Positions 48,229-57,407 of a DNA stretch of 64,000 bases are shown piece by piece. Position 1 is the stretch's first letter. Every line of letters begins with the position of its first letter. The notes beneath the pieces were generated by a model that saw nothing but the letters and a program-made list of their open reading frames with translations, was not told where the DNA came from and did no database searches. Made by a program: the position numbers and the translations under genes. The stretch comes from Paraburkholderia adhaesiva (lineage in GTDB: Bacteria; Pseudomonadota; Gammaproteobacteria; Burkholderiales; Burkholderiaceae), in the NCBI RefSeq assembly GCF_021390575.1, contig NZ_JAJEJQ010000001.1, forward strand, positions 1,526,501 through 1,590,500, given 5' to 3'.

Positions 48229-49380
48229 TTACGAGTTGCCCCAGTCGTCGGAGCTGTCGTTGCTGCCGAGGTCGACGCCGCCGCCCGAACCATCGTTCCA
48301 GTCGTTGGAGCCCTGGCCGAAGTCGACGCCTCCGCCTTCGTTGCCGCGCGGCACGCGCCGGCCGTCTTCGTCGACACAGACGTCGCGTTCGACCACGCGG
48401 TCACGGCCGCGGCCGAGCGCTTCGCCGAGCAGCACGCCGGTCAGCAGTCCGCCCATACCGCCCATGCCGCCACCACCTTGCTGCACGATGACCTGCTGCG
48501 GTTGCTGTGGCGGATAGGGCGTCTGTGGCTGACGACCGAATGCGGCATCGGCTTCGCGCGAGTAGGCCGAATCACTGCCGTAAGCCGGGGCCGCGGCGGG
48601 CTGTGCATTCGGATCGGGGCGGCCTTCGGCTCGCGCCTTGAGGCTGGCGACCTGACGCTCCAGATCCTCGATCTCGTAAGGCGGCACGGGGTTCGCACTA
48701 TTGGAAAGCGTCTCGACGAGGGTGCGCAACTGCGCTTCCAGACCTTCGACTTCCTTTTCGAGCGCCTCATGGCCCGGCGCGGTCGATAGCTTCACGTCGA
48801 GCTTGAGCGAGCGCACCGAGTTGAGCAGGTCGGTCGCGCGCTTGAGCTGATCGCGGCGGTCGTCCCCGGCTTTGGCGTCTTCATTCGATTTCGCACGGCG
48901 CAGCGTCCAGCGCAGCACGAGCGCAACGCCGAGCAACACGATCGCAATGCCAATCCAGGCGCCCATGCCCGGCCCGTGGCGCTGCGGCACCGAGACCGGC
49001 GCGACCTGCTGCGCAAACGGGTTATCGGCACGGTTCGTGGTTACGGCGCCGGCACGCCCTGCATTGGCGCGGATCATCGCTTCAACTTGGGCAAAGCGTT
49101 GCGGCGTCGTGAAGCTCAGTTGCGGATCGAGCGTTCTGGCCTGCTCGACCTGGGCCAGCGCGTCGCTGTACTGGCCTTCGCGATAGAGCACCTGCGCGTA
49201 GAGGTAGTGAGCATGCGCGTTGTTCGGGTGCGCCTGCAGGACCTCTACGAGGCCGGAATCGGCACGTTGCCAGTCGCCTTGCGACATGGCGGATTCGATC
49301 TGCTGCGCGGTGGGCACCGCGAACGCTGCGACGCTCACGAACGCAAGCGAGGCGAGGGCGGCGGCGAGATACTTTTTCAT
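48229..49380 (-). CDS. TPR-containing exported/membrane protein
   Basis: A 383-residue protein. Signal peptide or anchor (MKKYLAAALASLAFVSVAAF), then a TPR-like unit (WQRADSGLVEVLQAHPNNAH then AHYLYAQVLYREGQYSDALA). A membrane segment follows (about 155-173, GAWIGIAIVLLGVALVLRW), then a coiled-coil region (about 185-260) and a Gly/Asp/Asn-rich tail ending SDDWGNS. It follows the pspA gene on the same strand. Related genes accompany PspA-like proteins in Burkholderiaceae as far as I recall, pointing to envelope stress. No strong ribosome binding site; an upstream in-frame start at about 49413 exists. Confidence 0.75.
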   Translation of the reverse strand: MKKYLAAALASLAFVSVAAFAVPTAQQIESAMSQGDWQRADSGLVEVLQAHPNNAHAHYLYAQVLYREGQYSDALAQVEQARTLDPQLSFTTPQRFAQVEAMIRANAGRAGAVTTNRADNPFAQQVAPVSVPQRHGPGMGAWIGIAIVLLGVALVLRWTLRRAKSNEDAKAGDDRRDQLKRATDLLNSVRSLKLDVKLSTAPGHEALEKEVEGLEAQLRTLVETLSNSANPVPPYEIEDLERQVASLKARAEGRPDPNAQPAAAPAYGSDSAYSREADAAFGRQPQTPYPPQQPQQVIVQQGGGGMGGMGGLLTGVLLGEALGRGRDRVVERDVCVDEDGRRVPRGNEGGGVDFGQGSNDWNDGSGGGVDLGSNDSSDDWGNS

Positions 49381-49463
49381 GTTGTAGCCGGGCGGCTTGA
49401 CGCCCGTCTCCATGACAATCGGGTTGGGGAGGCGGCATGCATCGAGTGCCGCGCCGCCTCCAG

Positions 49464-49493
49464 ACACGCCGGCGCGTTATTGCGCCGGCGTGT
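49464..49493 (-). terminator. 12 bp perfect hairpin at the pspA 3' end
   Basis: Arms 49464-49475 and 49482-49493 pair perfectly around a 6-base loop and include the pspA stop codon. There is no U-tract, so partial attenuation or 3'-end protection of the pspA transcript before the TPR gene is likelier than full termination. Confidence 0.55.
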
Positions 49494-50157
49494 TCAACTG
49501 CTTCTTGAGCGCTTCGAGACGATCGTCCACGGACGGGCCCTTGTTCAGCGCGGCGAGCTTGTCGTCGAGCGCCTTGCCGCTCGACGTGTCGGCGCTATTC
49601 AGGCGTGCGTCGGAGCGCGCGTTCGACAGATCGACTTTGTCCTCGAGTTTCTGGAAATCGGCCGAGAGGTTTTTTCCGCCAATACCGCCGAGCGCCGTTG
49701 CCGCGACATCCTTCGCCTGCGCGATCTGCTGCTTCGCTTGCAGGATGTTCGAGCGTGCGTTGAGATCGTTGCGGCGCGAGCGCATGTCGTCGATCTGCTG
49801 CTTCAGCTGATCGACCGACGGTTCGAGCTTCGCGAGTTCCGCGGCGAGCGCATCGCGCTCGGCTTCGGCCGTGGACTGCGCACCGAGCGCCTCACGCGCG
49901 AGCGTTTCATCACCCGACTGCAACGCGCGCTTTGCGCCTTCTTCGTATTTCTTCGCCTTGTCGGCGGCTACATCGCGCTTGCTTTGCTGGGTCGCGACCT
50001 GCGCCTGGATCTCGACGAGTGCGTTCTCCGCTTTCCCGATGCTGTCGTCGAGTTCGCGCACGATCTGGCGGGCGTCGCGCGACGGGTCCTGCACCGAATC
50101 GGCGGCGTCGTTCAGCAGGCCCTTGAGCGTGCGCGAGATGGAGTCAAAAAGCGACAT
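49477..50157 (-). CDS. PspA/IM30 family protein
   Basis: A 226-residue ESCRT-III-like coiled-coil protein. It has the expected N-terminal amphipathic helix (MSLFDSISRTLKGLLNDAAD), then DARQIVRELDDSIGKAENAL and long helical heptads (VATQQSKRDVAADKAKKYEE). PspA-type proteins coat and protect the cytoplasmic membrane under stress. A ribosome binding site (GGAGAAA) precedes the ATG. The usual pspB/pspC/pspF partners are absent; the downstream TPR protein is the only partner here. Confidence 0.9.
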   Translation of the reverse strand: MSLFDSISRTLKGLLNDAADSVQDPSRDARQIVRELDDSIGKAENALVEIQAQVATQQSKRDVAADKAKKYEEGAKRALQSGDETLAREALGAQSTAEAERDALAAELAKLEPSVDQLKQQIDDMRSRRNDLNARSNILQAKQQIAQAKDVAATALGGIGGKNLSADFQKLEDKVDLSNARSDARLNSADTSSGKALDDKLAALNKGPSVDDRLEALKKQLNTPAQ

Positions 50158-50438
50158 GAATTTCTCCGTGAATTGAAATCGGCCGCGATGCGCGGATCGC
50201 CTCGTGCGGCGTCGTGCCCGCTATCGGCAGCTTACGCCGCCTTGCACGAGTCGCGCATGCGCCGCGAAATTGGGGACGCGGCCCGTCGATTGCAAGAGCG
50301 CATTCGATCGTACGCTGAATGGTCCGGCGAGCCACGATGTGCAGCCCGGTTGCCATCGATCGCGGATATTACACCACGCGCCCTCTTAAAAGGGACTTAA
50401 AGGAACGGCTGCCTGGATGGCGACGCGAGCGTGCCCCT

Positions 50439-51089
50439 TCACGCAAATTTGCCGTCTTCGGGAGCGCCGCCGAACTCATCCTGGTACGCGTCCGTATCGC
50501 GGCGCGAGCGTCTGGCCCGGGTGATGGGCGCAACGCTGGGCGACCGGAAGCGTTCGTCGTCGGCAGCATGAGCCGCATCGGACTGCGCGGTATCGGGGGG
50601 CGGCGTTGGGGTGTTCGCCCGTGCGGTCGCCTGGGTGATTTCATGTGCGGTGCTGCTGACGTCGTGCCCAGTGACTACGGCCGAAGGAAGCGTCGAGGCT
50701 TGCGTTTGCGCGGGTGCCGTTGCGGCGTGGCGGGCTGCCGTCGCTTCGATCACTGTTGCCTTGCCTTGTGTCTGGATCGGAGCATCCGCAGGACTGGCTT
50801 CCGCGCGGGGAGCCACGGCTACGGCGGGCCGCAACGGACTCGAGCGCCGCTCGCGCAATGGCTTGGCCGCTTTGCGCAGTACCTGCGCCAGCGCATCGGG
50901 TTCGCGCGGTGCGTTCAGGCGGTCGACAATGCTCGCGGCTTTCACCTGGTCACTCGTCGCGCCGAACGCGAGCACGGCGCGGCGCATCAGCTCGCTGATG
51001 CTGATGCCGAGTTCGTCGGCCGTGGCCGATATCGCCCGCTTCTGCCCGGGCGTGACGAAGACGACGATGCGTTCGCTAGGCTTGTTCAT
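50439..51089 (-). CDS. Ribbon-helix-helix protein with disordered tail
   Basis: A 216-residue protein. The first 50 residues fit a ribbon-helix-helix DNA-binding domain: IVVFVTPGQKRAISATADEL then GISISELMRRAVLAFG. The rest is Ala/Pro/Thr-rich low complexity and presumably disordered, ending GAPEDGKFA. Similar N-termini occur in MobC-like and CopG-like regulators. No toxin or mobilisation gene is adjacent, so a transcription or nucleoid role is possible but unproven. Confidence 0.65.
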   Translation of the reverse strand: MNKPSERIVVFVTPGQKRAISATADELGISISELMRRAVLAFGATSDQVKAASIVDRLNAPREPDALAQVLRKAAKPLRERRSSPLRPAVAVAPRAEASPADAPIQTQGKATVIEATAARHAATAPAQTQASTLPSAVVTGHDVSSTAHEITQATARANTPTPPPDTAQSDAAHAADDERFRSPSVAPITRARRSRRDTDAYQDEFGGAPEDGKFA

Positions 51090-51721
51090 GATCGGCTGTC
51101 AGGTCGGCCCGGGGTCCCGTAACGGCACGGCTCGATTGCATCGGGGCGCTCGCGGGTAGCGTGCTTGAACGATGACAGTCGCATGTCGGTCGGGCGGGGC
51201 GTGCCGCAGTTGTCCAGACGGAAACCATAATACGGCCTGACGCGCAATGCGCAACGCTCAGGTGTACGGGCCTCGGGGGGCATGGCGCAAGAATATGCTG
51301 GCGATTCGAGCAGGCGGCGCGTTTTCTGGTGCCCAATCCGGACTTGTCTGAAAACCTTTTGCGAAGAACGCCTCCGATGGCGCAAAGAGCCGCCTTTCGC
51401 GCCGAAAGTGCGGGCGGGATGACACACGCACCATCCGCAGCATGATGTTCCGCAGGATTTTTTTACAAAAAATCCCGTTCTGTCCCCCGTGAATTATTTA
51501 GAATGCGCTGTTACATTGCACGATGGCGCGCCACATAGTGTGCGGCGCGGCCGGACGGGGGCGTTGCCGGTCGCGTTACGGGCACCGGCACAAGCGGGCA
51601 CAAGCAGGCAACAGCAGGCGCTGCTGCCAGCCGCATCGACGCCATGACGCCATGACCACGATCTGTGTGTGCGAAACAACGCGCAGCGCGGCGCACGCCG
51701 GACGGGCCAAACTTTCCAGTC
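51090..51721. other. Intergenic region upstream of mrcA
   Basis: About 630 bases without a supported gene. The AT-rich stretch near 51450-51515 (TTTTTTTACAAAAAAT, then ATTATTTAGAATGCG) probably holds the mrcA promoter. Confidence 0.4.
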
Positions 51722-54226
51722 ATGCCAATTATCAAACGACCGCCTTCTCCGCAGTACCCGAACGACGATCGGGAGCCTTCCTTCCACAACGGATCCACTG
51801 GGCTACACCAGCCGGAGCACCACACGACCTCACGTGACGGCGCCGGACGCCGGCGCTCGCTCGGCGGGTCGATCGCACTCTGGTTCGTTGGCCTGATCGT
51901 GACGCTGCTCGCAGTCGGCGCGTTGATCCTCGGCTACGGGCTTGTCGTGATGGAGCCGCAGTTGCCTTCTCTCGATGCGCTCACCGCGTATCACCCGAAG
52001 GTGCCGTTGCGCGTCTATACGGCCGATCACGTGTTGATCGGCGAGTTCGGCGAGGAGCGCCGGCAAATCGTACGTTTCAAGGACATCCCGGACGTCCAGA
52101 AGAAGGCGGTCCTCGCGATCGAGGACTACCGCTTCTACGAGCACGGCGGCGTCGATTTCGTCGGCATTCTGCGTGCGGGCGTGTCCGACGTGATGCACGG
52201 CGGCGCGTCGCAGGGGGCGAGCACGATCACGATGCAGGTCGCGCGCAACTTCTTCCTGTCGAGCGAGAAGACCTATACGCGCAAGATCTACGAGATGCTG
52301 CTCGCCTACAAGATCGAGCGCGCGCTCACGAAGGACCAGATTCTCGAGCTGTACATGAACCAGATCTATCTGGGGCAGCGCGCCTATGGCTTTTCGGCGG
52401 CGGCGCGCGTGTATTTCGGCAAGGATCTGAAGGACATCACGCTTGCGCAGGCTGCGATGCTCGCGGGGCTGCCGAAGGCGCCGTCCGCGTATAACCCGAT
52501 CGTCAATCCGCGCCGCGCGAAGATCCGCCAGGAGTACATCCTCAAGCGCATGCTCGAACTCGGCTACATCACCCCGGCGCAGTATGACCAGGCGATCAAG
52601 GAGCCGATCGTCACGAAAAACTCGGGCAACGAGTACAGCGTGCACGCCGAGTACATCGCCGAAATGGTGCGGCAGATGATGTACGCACAGTACAAGGACG
52701 AGACCTACACGCGTGGCCTGACGGTCACCACCACGATCGATTCCGCCGATCAGGAAGCCGCCTACAGGGCGGTTCGCAAGGGCGTGATGGATTACGAGCG
52801 CCGCCACGGCTATCGCGGTCCGGAGGGCTTCGTGCAATTACCCGCCGACGGTGGGGACCGCGATCAGGCCATCGACGATGCGCTCACCGATCACCCGGAC
52901 AACGGAGAGATCGTCGCGGCCGTCGTCACCGACGCGAATCCTCGCGTGCTCAAGGCCCAACTGCTCGACGGCACGACGATCACCGTGAGCGGCGACGGCC
53001 TGCGCTTCGCAGCGAACGCGCTTTCGCCGCGCGCCACGGACGCGCAGCGCATCCGCGTGGGTTCGATCGTGCGCGTGCTCCCCGACGACAAGGGCAACTG
53101 GCAGATCACGCAGTTGCCGCAGGTGGAGGGCGCGCTGGTGTCGCTGACACCGCAGGACGGTGCTATCCGCGCGCTTGTAGGCGGCTTCGACTTCAACAAG
53201 AACAAGTTCAATCACATCACGCAGGCCTGGCGCCAGCCGGGCTCGAGCTTCAAGCCGTTCATCTATTCGGCGTCGCTCGAAAAGGGCCTTGGACCGGCGA
53301 CGATCATCAACGACGCGCCGCTGTACTTTCCGCCGCGTTCGCCGGGCGGCGACGCGTGGGAGCCGAAGGACGACGACGAGCCGCAAGGCCCGATGCCGAT
53401 GCGCCTCGCGCTCCAGAAGTCGAAGAACCTCGTGTCGATCCGCATCCTTTCGTACATCGGCACGAAGTACGCACAGGACTATGTGACGCAACGCTTCGGC
53501 TTCGATGCCGACAAGACGCCGCCGTATCTGCCGATGGCGCTCGGTGCGGGGCTCGTCACGCCGCTGCAGTCGGCGGGGGCGTATTCCGTGTTCGCGAATG
53601 GCGGTTATCGCATCAATCCGTATCTGATCGCCGAAGTCGACGATGCGAATGGCCAGCCGGTCCTGCGCGCACAGCCGCTCGTCGCGGGCCAGAACGCGCC
53701 GCAGACGATCACGCCGCGCAATGCGTACGTCATGAACAGCCTGCTGCACTCGGTGGCGACGGCCGGCACGGGCGCTGGCACCAACGTGCTGCATCGCGAC
53801 GATCTGCAGGGCAAGACCGGTACGACCAACGATGCGAAGGACGGCTGGTTCGCCGGCTATCAGCGCACGCTCGTGGCGGTCGCGTGGATGGGCTATGACC
53901 AGCCCAAGAGCCTGGGCAGCCGCGAATTCGGCGCACAGCTCGCGCTTCCGATCTGGGTCGAGTACATGCAGCGCGCGCTGCGCGGCGTGCCGCAGCAGCA
54001 ACAGCCGATGCCGGACGGTGTGGCGACGATCGGTGGTGAGCTGTTTTTCTCGGACATGACGCCGGGTAGCGGCTTTGTCGCAAGCATCGGCCTCGATGCA
54101 GCGAATCCGGCGGGAGGCGTGACCGATGCCGTGGGCAGTACGGGCCCGGCCGGGATGACGCCGCCTGGCGTCACGTCGACGGAAAAGCAGCAGATCATGG
54201 ATTTGTTCGAGACGAACAAGCCCTGA
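51722..54226 (+). CDS. mrcA: Penicillin-binding protein 1A
   Basis: An 834-residue bifunctional class A penicillin-binding protein that polymerises glycan strands and crosslinks peptides. One N-terminal membrane anchor (about 47-75). The glycosyltransferase domain has the catalytic EDYRFYEHGGVD (about 133) and GASTITMQVARN. An OB-like insert (about 375-475) is followed by the transpeptidase with SxxK in PGSSFKPFIYS (about 506), SKN (about 565) and KTGTTN (about 698). I take the ATG at 51722 (MPIIKRPPSP); the frame is open 19 codons further up. A terminator follows. Confidence 0.95.
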   Translation: MPIIKRPPSPQYPNDDREPSFHNGSTGLHQPEHHTTSRDGAGRRRSLGGSIALWFVGLIVTLLAVGALILGYGLVVMEPQLPSLDALTAYHPKVPLRVYTADHVLIGEFGEERRQIVRFKDIPDVQKKAVLAIEDYRFYEHGGVDFVGILRAGVSDVMHGGASQGASTITMQVARNFFLSSEKTYTRKIYEMLLAYKIERALTKDQILELYMNQIYLGQRAYGFSAAARVYFGKDLKDITLAQAAMLAGLPKAPSAYNPIVNPRRAKIRQEYILKRMLELGYITPAQYDQAIKEPIVTKNSGNEYSVHAEYIAEMVRQMMYAQYKDETYTRGLTVTTTIDSADQEAAYRAVRKGVMDYERRHGYRGPEGFVQLPADGGDRDQAIDDALTDHPDNGEIVAAVVTDANPRVLKAQLLDGTTITVSGDGLRFAANALSPRATDAQRIRVGSIVRVLPDDKGNWQITQLPQVEGALVSLTPQDGAIRALVGGFDFNKNKFNHITQAWRQPGSSFKPFIYSASLEKGLGPATIINDAPLYFPPRSPGGDAWEPKDDDEPQGPMPMRLALQKSKNLVSIRILSYIGTKYAQDYVTQRFGFDADKTPPYLPMALGAGLVTPLQSAGAYSVFANGGYRINPYLIAEVDDANGQPVLRAQPLVAGQNAPQTITPRNAYVMNSLLHSVATAGTGAGTNVLHRDDLQGKTGTTNDAKDGWFAGYQRTLVAVAWMGYDQPKSLGSREFGAQLALPIWVEYMQRALRGVPQQQQPMPDGVATIGGELFFSDMTPGSGFVASIGLDAANPAGGVTDAVGSTGPAGMTPPGVTSTEKQQIMDLFETNKP

Positions 54227-54253
54227 GGGGTCTGGGACTCTGTTAGCAGTTGT

Positions 54254-54287
54254 AAAAACGGCGCGTCGGCAACGGCGCGCCGTTTTT
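54254..54287 (+). terminator. Intrinsic terminator after mrcA
   Basis: AAAAACGGCGCG and CGCGCCGTTTTT arms around a loop of about ten bases. Confidence 0.9.
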
Positions 54288-54441
54288 GTTTGGTGGGTTG
54301 TCTGCAGCAGGACGGTGAATAGCGTCGCTTGAGGCTCCACTTCAGGACCAAAACGATCGCTATTCGCCGGGAGTGGAGAATATCCCGGCGGGCCGAGAAT
54401 TAATCTGCACTACGAATGGTTTGGGTGGCACTTAAACGCAC

Positions 54442-54864
54442 TCAGAAGCTGTCGTGATAGCCCAGACCAATCATCGTTCCACGTCGGTCGCGGTTGTACG
54501 TGACAGCCCAATGCGTGAGTGATGCGCCAGTCAGCGCGCCGACGGCATCGGCAAACAGATCCTTGAAAGAGAACCCATTGCCGTGGCAGGTGCCATCGTA
54601 AATTTCTTTCGCCAGTCCTGGCACGGTGCCAATCATCGTGCCATAGACGATCGGATGGTTGGTGTCGCGCGTGATCCAGCCGCCTAACGCGCCGAAGGGC
54701 AGCGATACGGCAAAGTGCTCCAGCTTGTCGGTGCCGATCCAGCTATCCGACGTTGTGGTACGGAATCCGCCGTGCGAGGTGTTGCAGTCGTAACTGGCGT
54801 GAGCGGTGGAACTCAGTGCCAGCGCGATTGCGAGACCGAGGCTCTGTTTGAGTAGGTGGGGCAT
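54442..54864 (-). CDS. YfiM/DUF2279-like exported protein
   Basis: A 140-residue protein with a signal peptide (LGLAIALALSSTAHAS). The core is WIGTDKLEHFAVSLPFGALG, GTVPGLAKEIYDGTCHGNGF and SFKDLFADAVGALTG, matching the predicted periplasmic YfiM/DUF2279 type (H-F and K-E/D-x-x-D helices). No lipobox is seen. Function of the family is unknown. It stands alone. Confidence 0.8.
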   Translation of the reverse strand: MPHLLKQSLGLAIALALSSTAHASYDCNTSHGGFRTTTSDSWIGTDKLEHFAVSLPFGALGGWITRDTNHPIVYGTMIGTVPGLAKEIYDGTCHGNGFSFKDLFADAVGALTGASLTHWAVTYNRDRRGTMIGLGYHDSF

Positions 54865-55170
54865 ATGCGTGAGGTTGTGCTATAGCAACGCCGCCGCCAA
54901 TGCCCGACAGGAGCCGGTGGACGGTAGCGCTCTCCGATTAAATTGCTTGTAGGAATTAGTAGGACTGCGAATCAGTCTGCCGATGGAAACGTATTCGGCG
55001 GTCGCAGTGTAACAGCGTTGTCTCGAAAATAGGCTTACGAAATTTCTGTCAGAAATTCGCGCAGGTGGCGAAGGCGCGGGTTAGGGGCGCTCAGCCATCG
55101 CGATCGCCTGGCTGAGCGTGTGCCGCATTTCACGGATGGGCAGGGTGGGAGATCCGTGCAGGCGATGCCG
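54865..55170. other. Intergenic region, possible gene remnant
   Basis: About 305 bases. The minus-strand text NPRLRHLREFLTEIS ending at 55035 looks like the extreme C-terminus of a LysR-type regulator, but nothing upstream of it fits. It may be a remnant or chance. Confidence 0.2.
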
Positions 55171-55779
55171 CTATCGAGGCGCGCGGGCACACGCCGCCTC
55201 CAGCGCGTCCTCCAGCCGGTCGTTGCCCCAGAACATCTCGTTGTCGACGAAGAAGGTCGGTGCGCCAAATATGCCGCGCTCGCGCGCCTCACGAGTCGCG
55301 TCGCGCAGCCGCTGGCGATTGGGTTCGGCGAGCGCGTCATCGACGATACGTTGCGCTGGCAGACCAAGCTGCTCGAGCACCTCGATTACAGCATCGGGCG
55401 TATCGACTTCCCGATCCTCGCCGTAATTGCGGGTCATGATTGCGCGGCACCAGGCGGCCATCCACGGTTCGTCGGCGCCCAGCACGGCGATGCGCGTCGG
55501 CAGGACGGCGCGTCGCGGGAACACGGTCGGCTGCTGCCACGGAATGCCGTACTTGCGGCACTGACGCACCATGTCCTGCCATACGTAAGCGCCTTTTTCC
55601 TTCTGCACGACAAACGGCGGCCCTTCCCAGCCAAGCGCTTCGAAGACGGGGCCGAGCAGGAATGGTCGCCACCGTACGTTCACATCTGCGTGCTGCGCGG
55701 CCGCCTCGATGCGCATCACGCTAAGGTAGCTGTAGTTACTGGCGAGGTCGAACCAGAATTCGAGGTCGGGCGAGGGCAT
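55171..55779 (-). CDS. DsbA-like 2-hydroxychromene-2-carboxylate isomerase family protein
   Basis: A 202-residue thioredoxin-fold protein of the kappa-GST/HCCA isomerase family. LEFWFDLASNYSYLSVMRIE at the start has the Ser/Asn-type active site in place of CxxC. RWRPFLLGPVFEALGW, FPRRAVLPTRIAVLG and the final GIFGAPTFFVDNEMFWGNDR are typical. It may act as a glutathione-dependent isomerase in aromatic degradation or detoxification. It is downstream of the efflux operon on the same strand, 80 bases after the outer-membrane factor. Confidence 0.92.
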   Translation of the reverse strand: MPSPDLEFWFDLASNYSYLSVMRIEAAAQHADVNVRWRPFLLGPVFEALGWEGPPFVVQKEKGAYVWQDMVRQCRKYGIPWQQPTVFPRRAVLPTRIAVLGADEPWMAAWCRAIMTRNYGEDREVDTPDAVIEVLEQLGLPAQRIVDDALAEPNRQRLRDATREARERGIFGAPTFFVDNEMFWGNDRLEDALEAACARAPR

Positions 55780-55859
55780 GGCGGCGTCTCCATTTCGATG
55801 GCCGCTCCTACGCGGTGGAGCGGCGAGTTCGATCATACTGCGCGCACTGTCGCTCGTGG

Positions 55860-57407
55860 CTACTCGCTTGCCGTGGCTGCCTTGCTGGACGCATCGCTCG
55901 ACGAATTCGCTGCGTTTGCCGCCACCGGTGGGCTGCCCATCGCCTGGAAGAGCGCGGCTGTATCGGAGAGCCGCGAGCCGCGATAGCGAATCTCGTCGAG
56001 TTGCGCGTTTCGCCATTGCTGCTCGCTCTGCCGCACCGCGTAGTACGGCACCGCGCCCAACCGGTAGCGCGCGTTGGTCTCTTCGTAGACACCCGCGGAC
56101 GAGCGCGCGGAAAGGCTGGCCGAATCGAGCGCCTGCGCGTCGTGTTCGAGCGCGGCGAGCTGGTCGGCGACGTTCTGGAATGCCGCGAGCACCGTTTGCT
56201 TGTACGACGCGTTCGCCGCGTCGTACGACTGCAGCGCCGCGCGCCGCTGCGCGAGCAGCGCGCCGCCATGAAATATCGGTTGCGTAAGCGAAGCGCCGAT
56301 GAGCCACAGTGCACCCACGCCGGACGTTGCCGCAGGCCACGAAAAACCGGCCTGTCCGAGTGCAGCCGACAACGTGATACTCGGGAACATCTGCGCCGTG
56401 GCTGCGCCGACGTCGGCTGCTGCGGCCGTGAGCGCCGCGGCGGCGGCTTCGACGTCCGGTCGGGACTTCAGCAACTCCGACGGCACCACGACAGGCACTT
56501 GTGCGGGCAGCGTGAGGCTTGAAAGGTCGAGGTCGGGCGGCGCCGCGTCGGGCGTGCGGCCGAGCAGCACGGCGAGCGAGTGGCGCGTCGCGCTCAGTTG
56601 CTGGCGCAGGACGGGCAGAGTCGTCGCGATCGATGCCGCGCTTTGCTGCGCGCTGAGCATATCCGTGTGCGAGACGGCGCCCAGTGCGTAGCGCTTCGCC
56701 AGATCGTCGGCCTGCGCGTTTGCGAGCGTGACGAGGCGCTCGGTCGCGTCGACTTGCGCGTGCAGCACAGCCGCGCCGATCGCTGCCGCCACGATGTTGC
56801 CCGCGAGCGAGCGCCGCGCGGAGTCGAACTGGTAGGTCTGCAGGTCGACACGCGACGCCAGCGCCTCGTTATTCAACCGCGTCGCACCGAAGAGATCGAA
56901 CGTGTAGCGTACCTGGACGAGGCCCGCGAAGAGGTCGGCTTCCGTCCCGTTGAAGCCCAGTTGCGGCACGCCCGGCACGCGCTGATGCTGCGCGACACCG
57001 AGTGCATCGACGGTCGGCAGCAGCGAGCTGCCGATCTGGCCGCGCAGTTGCTCGCGCGCCGCCTGCAGGTTGTGCTCGGCAGCGGCGAGGTTCGGGCTGT
57101 TGCGCAAGCCTTCGTCGACGAGCGCGTCAAGCGAGTCGGAACCGTACAGCGTCCACCATTGCGGCACCGGCTTCGCGCCTACAACGAACTGCTGCGCGAC
57201 GCCCAGCGCGGCGACGGTTTGCGCGGGCTGTGGCGCTGCGCCATAGTGGGCGGGCTCCGGCATCTCGGGCGCTTTGCCGCCCGGGCCCCACGCGCAGCCT
57301 GCGACGTTGAGCGTGACGAGAGTGGCAAGCGCGACCGCACAGGTGCGCGTCAAGGGCACGGGCGATCCGTGCGTGCGTTTCATCGTGATCGTCGCGGACC
57401 GTTTCAT
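55860..57407 (-). CDS. RND efflux outer-membrane lipoprotein (NodT/OprM type)
   Basis: A 515-residue outer-membrane channel. The signal peptide ends in a lipobox VAGC with C38 as lipid anchor. Two outer-membrane-efflux repeats follow (QWWTLYGSDSLDALVDEGLR, then ALRNSPNLAAAEHNLQAAR-type helices; VPSELLKSRPDVEAAAAALT; ARYRLGAVPYYAVRQSEQQW). A GGAG site precedes the ATG at 57407, which overlaps the pump gene stop (ATGA). It completes the tripartite pump with the two upstream genes. Confidence 0.94.
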   Translation of the reverse strand: MKRSATITMKRTHGSPVPLTRTCAVALATLVTLNVAGCAWGPGGKAPEMPEPAHYGAAPQPAQTVAALGVAQQFVVGAKPVPQWWTLYGSDSLDALVDEGLRNSPNLAAAEHNLQAAREQLRGQIGSSLLPTVDALGVAQHQRVPGVPQLGFNGTEADLFAGLVQVRYTFDLFGATRLNNEALASRVDLQTYQFDSARRSLAGNIVAAAIGAAVLHAQVDATERLVTLANAQADDLAKRYALGAVSHTDMLSAQQSAASIATTLPVLRQQLSATRHSLAVLLGRTPDAAPPDLDLSSLTLPAQVPVVVPSELLKSRPDVEAAAAALTAAAADVGAATAQMFPSITLSAALGQAGFSWPAATSGVGALWLIGASLTQPIFHGGALLAQRRAALQSYDAANASYKQTVLAAFQNVADQLAALEHDAQALDSASLSARSSAGVYEETNARYRLGAVPYYAVRQSEQQWRNAQLDEIRYRGSRLSDTAALFQAMGSPPVAANAANSSSDASSKAATASE

